64,000 nt of DNA. It comes from an uncultured Prevotellaceae bacterium (GTDB lineage: Bacteria; Bacteroidota; Bacteroidia; Bacteroidales; Bacteroidaceae). Position numbers and translations under genes: made by a program. Every line of letters starts with the position of its first letter. The stretch's first letter is position 1. The stretch covers positions 62,001 to 126,000 of the forward strand of contig ONDP01000013.1 of assembly GCA_900316645.1 (NCBI GenBank), in the 5' to 3' direction. The notes beneath the pieces are model-generated. The model worked only from the letters and a program-made list of their open reading frames with translations. It ran no database searches and had not been told where the DNA came from. This document shows positions 54,101-63,100 of the stretch, piece by piece.

Positions 54101-57100
54101 TTTGGCATTACCAGTAATCTCATTTCAATGGGACTCACCTCCCTCACAGCGATGCGCTTTACCGTCGCAGCCTTCAACGAGTTCAACGTGCAGGTGACGG
54201 TGAAAGACGTGATGCAGCATCCCACCATCCATCAGATGGCCGCGCTCATCGACAGTAAGCGAGAGGAAGAAGGTCTGGACAGTCAGCAAGAAGACACTCA
54301 GTTCTGGTCAGAGGGCAAGCACTACTATTATCCCATCACCGAGAACCAGCGAGGCGTGTTCTTCGACTGGGAGATGAACCGTGACACCACGCAGTATAAC
54401 GTTCCTGACGTAGTGGTGATGACAGATGCCGATGCCTCCAAGTTGCGTGATGCTTTGGAGAAGGTAGTCGATGCACACCCCTATCTGAAGACTCGCTTTG
54501 TACAGCATGATGGTGATGTGATGCAGATTCGCCGTGACGAGGAACCGGTAGAAATACTGATGGAGTCATTGGCCGAAGAACCGGATACAGAATTCTTCCA
54601 AAATCGTGTGCGTCCATTTGACCTGTATAATGACCAACTTTACAGACTGGAGATATATTCTTATAATAATAAGGTGTATCTGTTTATCGATATCCATCAT
54701 AGCATCTACGACGGTGCTTCTTCACTGATATTGTTCGATGATATCAAGAAGGCTTATGATGGCGAGAACATCGAGCCAGAAACCTATACCGCCTTTGAAT
54801 TTGCTTTAGACGAGCTGAAGCTGATGAAGTCGAAGGAATATGATGAGGCAGGGGATTATTTCAAGAAGCTGATGGGCGATGCCAACACGGTAGTCTATCC
54901 TCACTCTATCAGGAAAGAGGAAAACGACCCAGGCATTCTTTCTGCGCATTTCAAAGGTAACGACATTGAATCCTTTTGTCAGCAGAACGGATTAACCCTG
55001 AACAGCTACTTCCTGGCAATCACTATGCATGTCTTGCATACAGTGACTCGCGAAGACGACATTGTCATCACGACTATCAACAACGGACGTTCCGACGTAA
55101 GAATGATGAACATCATGGGTATGTTCGTCAAGACGATTCCTGTCGTTAGTTCGAGTGCCGACAGCACCAAGAGTGTTATCGAAGTTGTCAAGCTGTTGCA
55201 GAATCAGCTGCTCGAGACACAGTCCAGAGACTTCTATCCATTTACCAAGATGGTGGAGCTCTATGGTTTGCGTCCGGAAATTATGTATGCATACCAGCCA
55301 CGGGACGTCAGCGAAGATGATGAGCAGGATGACAAGATGCGCCTGCTGCTTAACCAGACGAAACTGCCGCTTGATATCCAGGTAATGCCTGAGAAGGACG
55401 GTTTTGTGCTGGAACTCCAGTATGACACCGCTTTGTATTCAAAGAAGGACATGGAGCAGTTGGCAGAAATGATGACGAACATCGCCGAGCAGGCAGCGTC
55501 AAAGCCTTCCCTGAAAGACATTCCGCTGTTAAGCGACGAGGATACGGCGAAAGTACTTCGTATGTCAACGGGAAGAACGCTCGACTACGATCGTTCTCTC
55601 ACATGGATAGACCAGTTCCAGCAGCAGGCGAAGGCACATCCCGACCAGACTGCTGTTGTCGACTCCACCAGCCAACTGACTTACCGTGAGCTTGACGAAA
55701 AGTCTGACGCCCTGGCTCACTGGTTGGTAGGCCAAGGGGTGAACCCCGACGATTTCGTCGCCGTCAAGATGGATCGTGTCAAAGAGTTCGTGGTAGCAGT
55801 GATGGCCATACAAAAGGCAGGTGCCGCCTATGTGCCCATTGACATGGATTATCCAGAAGACCGCATCAGTTACATGATTGAGAACAGCGAAGCAAAGGTG
55901 ATGGTAATAGAAAAGACCCTGGAAGCCGTGAAACCTGCAGGTCCGTTCAAGAGTCTGGCAACGCCTGACAGCAGAGCGTATATGATTTATACCTCGGGCT
56001 CTACCGGTCGTCCCAAGGGTGTGATGGTAGCACAGCGAGGACTGATGAACCTGATTACCTGGATAAGAGACCTTGTGAAGTTGAAGGAAGGTGACAGAAC
56101 TGCTATATTCGTCAGCTTCAGCTTTGATGCCTCTGTCAACGACCTGTACCCGATTTTGACCGCTGGCGGTGAACTGCACATCTTCTCCTCCGAGTTAAGG
56201 AAGGATATGGAGAGCATGTACAAGTATCTGTGCGAACATCATATCAAGGGACTGGAGTTCACGACGCAGCTGGCAATGGCTATGATGCAGCAGTATCAGC
56301 TACCGATTGAATATCTCTTTGTCGGTGGTGAGAAACTGAAACCGTTCCCGCCGACAAGCTACGACGTCATCAACGTGTATGGCCCGACAGAGTTCACAGA
56401 TATCTCCTCTTATCACGTTGTTGATCAGTCCAAGTGTGTCGATAACATCCCGATAGGCAAACCTGTTCCCAATACGATGTCTCTCATCTTAGATCCTTAT
56501 GGACGATTGCTTCCTCAGGGATTTGAAGGGGAAATATGCCTTTCAGGTCGGCAGATGACTTACGGCTACTGGAAACAGGAAAAGCTGACAGAAGAGAAAT
56601 TCGTGGACTGCCCATTCGCAGAAGGCAAGATGTATCACACTGGTGATACTGCCCGCTATAATGATGAAGGTTGTCTGGAATATGTGGGACGTATCGACAC
56701 CCAGGTGAAATTGAACGGATTCCGCATAGAGCTGGGAGGCATAGAACAACGTGCCAGCATGTATAAGGGTATTCTTCAGGTGGTAGCCGAAGTCTCCGGA
56801 GGAAAGATATTATGTCTCTATTACACAGCAACGCAGCAGATTGACGAAGAAGACTTGAAGGCTTTCCTTGGCAAGACCCTTGCCGAATATATGGTACCTT
56901 CTGTCTATATCCATCTTGATGCTATGCCGATGACCCCCAACGGCAAGGTAGATCACAAGAAGTTGCCTGCTCCTATAGTTGATGCAGGACAGATTATCGA
57001 GGCAGGAACGGAAATAGAAGCGCAGATGCTTGACATTGCCAAGGAACTGTTGGTAGGTGAACACATCGGTGTTACTACCAATCTCATCACAGCTGGTATG

Positions 57101-60100
57101 ACATCACTGGTAGCCATGCGCATGTCGGCAGTCATCAAGCAGAAGACGCAATTCTACATCCCCGTCAAGGACATCCTGTTGCATCCAACTATCCGCGAGA
57201 TGGCTTTACTGGCTGGTGCTGGCGGAAAGGAAGAGACCAAGACCTACGACAAGTTGGAGTATTATCCTATTACGGAGAACCAGCGTGGCGTGTATATTGA
57301 CTGGGAGCTCAACAGAGACACCACACAGTACAACCTGCCTTCTGTTACTAAGATGGCTGGTATAGATGCTGAGCAGTTGCGCGATGCACTTGTCAAGATA
57401 GTTGAGGCTCATCCTTATCTGAAGACACGACTTGCCATGAAGGGCGACGACATTGTCCAGTTAAGGTTAGACGATGAACCTGTTGTCGTTGAATTGACAG
57501 CGCTTAACGAAGAACCGACAGCGGAATTCTTCCGTAGTCGCGTTCGTCCGTTCAACCTCTTCAATGATAGGCTATATCGCATGGAGGTATATAAGACACC
57601 TACTGCCGTCTGGTATTTCCAGGATATCCATCACCTTGTTTTCGACGGTGCCTCAGACTTTGTGCTGCGTGCAGAGTTGGAAAAGGCCTTACATGGAGAG
57701 ACCTTGCTACGCGAGGAGTACACCGCCTTTGAGCGTGCACTCGATGAGAAGGAACTGATGGAGTCAGCAACCTTCAATGAGATTGAGAAGTACTTTGACG
57801 GCTTGTTAGAGGATGTGGAGATGATTTCCTATCCACACTCCAGTGAGCTGGACGATACAGAGGGTGTCAACAATGCCTATGTAACGGCTGATGTTGACAA
57901 GAAAGTCATTGACGACTATTGCAGAAAGCATTCGGCTACTGCCAACAGTTTCTTCCTTACTTCGCTGATGCAGGTGCTTCACCGACTCACTCGTGAAGAA
58001 CGTATCGCCATCACTACTATCAGCAATGGACGTAGTGACACGCGTATGCATACTATTATGGGTATGTTTGTGAAGACATTACCTGTCGTTTCACGACTCG
58101 ACGGTAATCAGACATTTGCCGATGCACTGGCAAGCATGAACCAGCAGGTCATGACGTCTATTGGTAACGATATCTATCCGTTTACCAAGATTGCCGAACG
58201 CTATAAGTTCCGTTCTGAAATCATGTTTGTGTTCCAGGGTGGATTAAATACGCCTGTGGTGAATCAGCATGAAGAGAGCATCCCATTGGATCTTGACACG
58301 GCGAAGATGCCTATCGCCTTCATGGTTACTGAGAATGACGAAGCTACCTATCATGTTGAACTGGAGTATGATACGCATCTCTATTCACAAGCCGATATGC
58401 AGATGCTGGTGAAAGCTCTCCATACCTTTATACAACAGGCTCTGAGCGGAGACAACCAGATCAAAGAAATCTCGCTGACCGACCAGAAGGAGCAGGCAAG
58501 TATCATCAGTCTGTCACAGGGCGAACAGCTCGACTATGATCAGAACCAGACATTTGTTGATATGGTTTGCTCGTTTGCAGCAAGTCAACCGGAGGCTATT
58601 GCCGTGGTTGACAAATTCAGTAGGATTACCTATGAGGAACTCGACAGGCAATCGAATACCTTGGCTGCAAAACTGATTGAAAATGGCGTTCAGCCCGATA
58701 CTTTTGTGGGCATCATGCTTCCTCGACAGAAAGAGTTTATCGTAGCGCTTCTGAGTATCATGAAGGCTGGTGCTGCCTATGTCCCGATGGATAATGAGTA
58801 TCCTATCGACCGTCTGCTCTATATGTTGGACGACAGTCGTGCAAAAGTATTGATAACTACCCGCGAACTGTATGAAGCCAAGCAACAGGAAGGTGACTTC
58901 AATGCAAAACAGGTCATCTTCATGGATGAGCGTATAGAACCGTCAGAAAAGACGGTGAACCTGACTCATCCGGATGGTTTGGCCTATATGATTTACACCT
59001 CTGGTTCTACGGGTAAGCCCAAGGGTGTCATGTTGCCACACCGTGCGCTGCGTGCATTCCTGGCATGGCGTATAGCCAAAATCGGACTTACCCCCGAGAG
59101 TCGAAATGTCGAGCATCCCAGCTTCTCGTTCGACGCATCGCTTGACGACCTGCTGTGTCCGTTGGCAGCTGGCGGTTGTGTACACATCCTTGCTGAGGAA
59201 CTCCGCAAAGATATGGATGGAATCTACAACTACCTCAAAGAGCAGCGTATTACCGGTCTGTCGCTGAGCACTGCTTTGGGAATGACAATGCTGGGACAGT
59301 TCTCCGACCTGCCAGTCAAATACATCATGATGGGTGGCGAGAAGATGCTTCCATTCCCCAAGACGCCTGTCAAGGTCATCAATGGATATGGCCCGACAGA
59401 GTTCACAGTATGTTCGTCATTCCACGTCGTTGATCAAGATAAGGATGAGAATATTCCTATTGGTCGCCCTGTTCCAAACAGCTGGTCGTTCATCTGCGAT
59501 ATCTTCGGCAATCTCTTGCCATTAGGTTGTGCCGGTGAGTTGTGCCTGAGCGGTGTCCAGATGGCAAATGGCTATTGGCAGCGTGAAGACCTGACCAAGG
59601 AGAAGTTCTCCGTTGCTCCATTTGGCATGAAGGTGTACCACACTGGCGACCTTGTCCGTTGGAACAAGCAGGGTGAGCTGGAGTTCTTAGGTCGTATCGA
59701 CAATCAGGTGAAACTGCGTGGCTTCCGTATCGAGTTGGGTGAGATTGAGAATCAGGCATCGCTTATCGAAGGTATCAAGTCTGTTGCTGCCGAGGTTCGT
59801 GAGGCCAATGGTTCTAAACACCTGGTTCTCTACTTTACAGCGGAACAACCGATGGATACCGATGCCATTCGTGAACGCCTGTCAGAGTCGCTGACAGAAT
59901 ACATGGTTCCCGATACCTACATGCAACTCGACGAAATGCCGCTGACACCAAACGGTAAGGTGAACCGCCGTGCATTGCCACAGCCCGTCATCCGTAGTGC
60001 TGCTGAATATGTGGAGCCACAGACTGAGGCAGAGCGTATTGTTGCCCAGGCTATGCAGGATGTGCTTGGTCTGAAGCAGAATGTCGGTGCCCTTGACAGC

Positions 60101-63100
60101 TTCTTCGCCTGGGGTGGCGACTCCATCAAGAGTATTCGCCTGGTGAGCCGTCTGCGTGCAGAGGGTATCACCCTTCAGGTGGCTGACATCATGAAATTGA
60201 AGACGGTCAGGGAGATTGCTGCTGCCGGTTCACAGGGAACTGTTGAAATCAGTCAGGAAGCATGGTCGGGAGAAGTTCCGCAGACAGCCATTACGAGCTT
60301 CTTCTTCGATCTGAATCTGCCGAAGCCACATCATTTCAACCAGACCATGTTTATCAAGGCTGCACAGCGTGTGCAGGCAGAGGCATTGCAACAAGCGATA
60401 GAAGCCCTTGTCAAGCATCATGATATGTTGCGTGCGATTGTCCGTAATGGTCAGTTGTATGTCAGAAACACCGATGAGCCGAACCTCTATGGCTGGGAAC
60501 AACTTGACTACGTGCAGGATGCAGACTATGTGAAGAAGATTGAACGAGTATGCAGACAACGTCAGGCTTCTATCAGTCTGAGCAACGGACCGTTGTTCAA
60601 GGTGGTTCTGTTCCATACACCCGACTATGATGCCATACTGATGGTTTGCCACCACCTTGTTGTCGATGGTGTCTCATGGCGTGTATTGCTGGAGGATTTC
60701 AATACAGCTTATGGACAGGCTGCCGAGGGTAACGCTATTGCACTTCCCGCCAAGACGCACTCGTTCAGAGAGTACGCTGAGACGCTGCAGAGCTATGCCC
60801 AGAGCCATGAACTTAATATGGAGCGAACCTATTGGGATCGTGTTCAGGAAAAGCTACAGCATCTACCTTCCAGCATGGCAAAAGACTGTGGTCGCAGCAT
60901 GAATCTTGTCAATGCATCGCTCGATGCCCAGACCACACACAGCATCACAACGACAGCAGGCAATCCCTATCATGCCGACATCAACGACTTGCTGATGACT
61001 GCTTTGGGACGTAGCTATTACAAGCTGACAGGCAATGATGCCGTATCGGTACAGTTCGAGGGTCATGGCCGGGAGTATATTGGCAATGCCCAGCTGCTGA
61101 CCGATCGTACTGTGGGTTGGTTTACCTCTGTTTATCCCGTTGTGCTCGAGCATCTGGACGGAGACCTGAGAAGTTGTCTGCGTCAGACCAAGGAGACCAT
61201 GCACCGTATTCCGAATAAGGGTGTTGGCTACAATGTCTTACGCTATCTGTCATCCGATACTGCTTATTCTACCGGACAGTGTGCTTTGATCGGATTTAAC
61301 TACTTGGGCGAGATGAGCGCAAAGGATAGTAATGACGGAGCTCCCTTTACGGCTATGACGGAAATATCTGCAGGCGATGATTTCGCACCACAGAATGTCT
61401 TCGGTCCTGATATCTCTATCAACTGTTCGGTAACAAACGGACAGTTGGAGGCCAGTCTGGCATACAACACAGCGCTGTTCACGCAGGAACAGGCTTCTCA
61501 GTTGCTGAACGGTATGATGGAGTCATTGCGCGAAATCACTGTCCATACAGCAGATATGAAGGATGTAGAGGTTACTGCTACTGACCTTGGCGAATATGAA
61601 TGGACTGACGAGGAGTTCCAGAAGGTATATAGCCACTTTATCCAAATGGGTACACCGTTGCAGCGTATCTATCCGCTCAGTCCCATGCAGGAAGGTATGG
61701 CGTTGAAGTTTATGATGGAACCCGACTCCTTGGCTTATCGTCTGGTGTCAAGATTCGCACTTGACATCCTGCCTACGGAGGAACAGATGCGCTATACCCT
61801 CGACCAGCTGGGTGCTAAGCACGAGGTTCTGCGCACCAGTCTCATCTACCGTGGTGTGGAACAGTACCGTCAGGCCATCGTTGACAGACCGCTTGAACTG
61901 GAGATGAGGGATGTGACAGCATCCGAGAACAAGGAAACTGCCATGGTAACCCTGTACCGTGCAGAGCAACAGCGCGGCTTCGACATGCAAGACCAGTCGC
62001 TGTTCCGCATTGTCTGCGTGAAGACATCAGATACGACGTGCGAGATACTGCTTGCCGTCCACCATATTATTGTTGACGGATGGTGTATCGGACTCTACAT
62101 GAGCGACCTTATCGCCAACTTGACAGATGCTGTACAGGGCAATATGAAGCCTATTGAACAATACCCCGCAGGACGCTATGAGCGTTTCATCAGGAATCTG
62201 TTGAAGAAGGATACCGACAAGGGACTGAACTACTGGAAGGACCTCTTGAACGGCTATACGACGAAAGCCGTGATACCGTATTCGGGTATTGTTCCTGAAA
62301 AAGAACGCGCAGTTGACAATGTCTGCCGCATTATCATCAGTGGCAATGAGATGACAGCACTGAAGGCCCTGACCACCAGCACACAGACCACTATGAATAC
62401 ACTCGTGGAACTGGCATGGGGATTGGTTCTTCAAATCTATAACCGTCAGGATGACGCGGTGTTCGTAAAAGTCGTTTCTGGACGTAACAATGCGTCAGAG
62501 GGTGTAGAGGACGTTGTAGGACTCTTCATCAACTCTGTACCAGTACGCGTCAGGACACCGAAGGGAACCACCGTCATTCAGGCCCTGCAGCAGCTACAGC
62601 AGCAGGCAGCCGAAAGTAATGAGTGGGATTTCTGTCCGCTGTCAGCCATCCAGCAACAGTCCGACTTGGGCGCCGATCTGTTCCAGTCGATTGTGGCGTT
62701 CGAAAACTATGATTCGGAAGTTGATCTGAGCAATGATTCGACACCGTTCCATACCAAGATGGTTTACGCTAAGGAGGAGTCTATCAACGACTTGACGTTG
62801 ACAGCCTATGCCGATGGTGATAAAGAACTGACAGTGAACCTGGAGTTCGACCCAACGAAGTATCGTAAGGGTGAAATCGAACAGGTTATGAGCGTGATGC
62901 GACAGATGCTCCAGCAGATGGCTGAACAGCCGGATGCAGATGTAAGCACGTTGCCGCCTTTGACTGATAAGGACCGTGTTGCTTTGGCCAAGCTCGGAAT
63001 GGGCGAGACGCTGACCTACGACACCACACAGACGTTGGTAGATCTGTTTACGGAACAGGCCCGCAAGACTCCCGACAACACGTGTATCGTGTTCCAGGAT

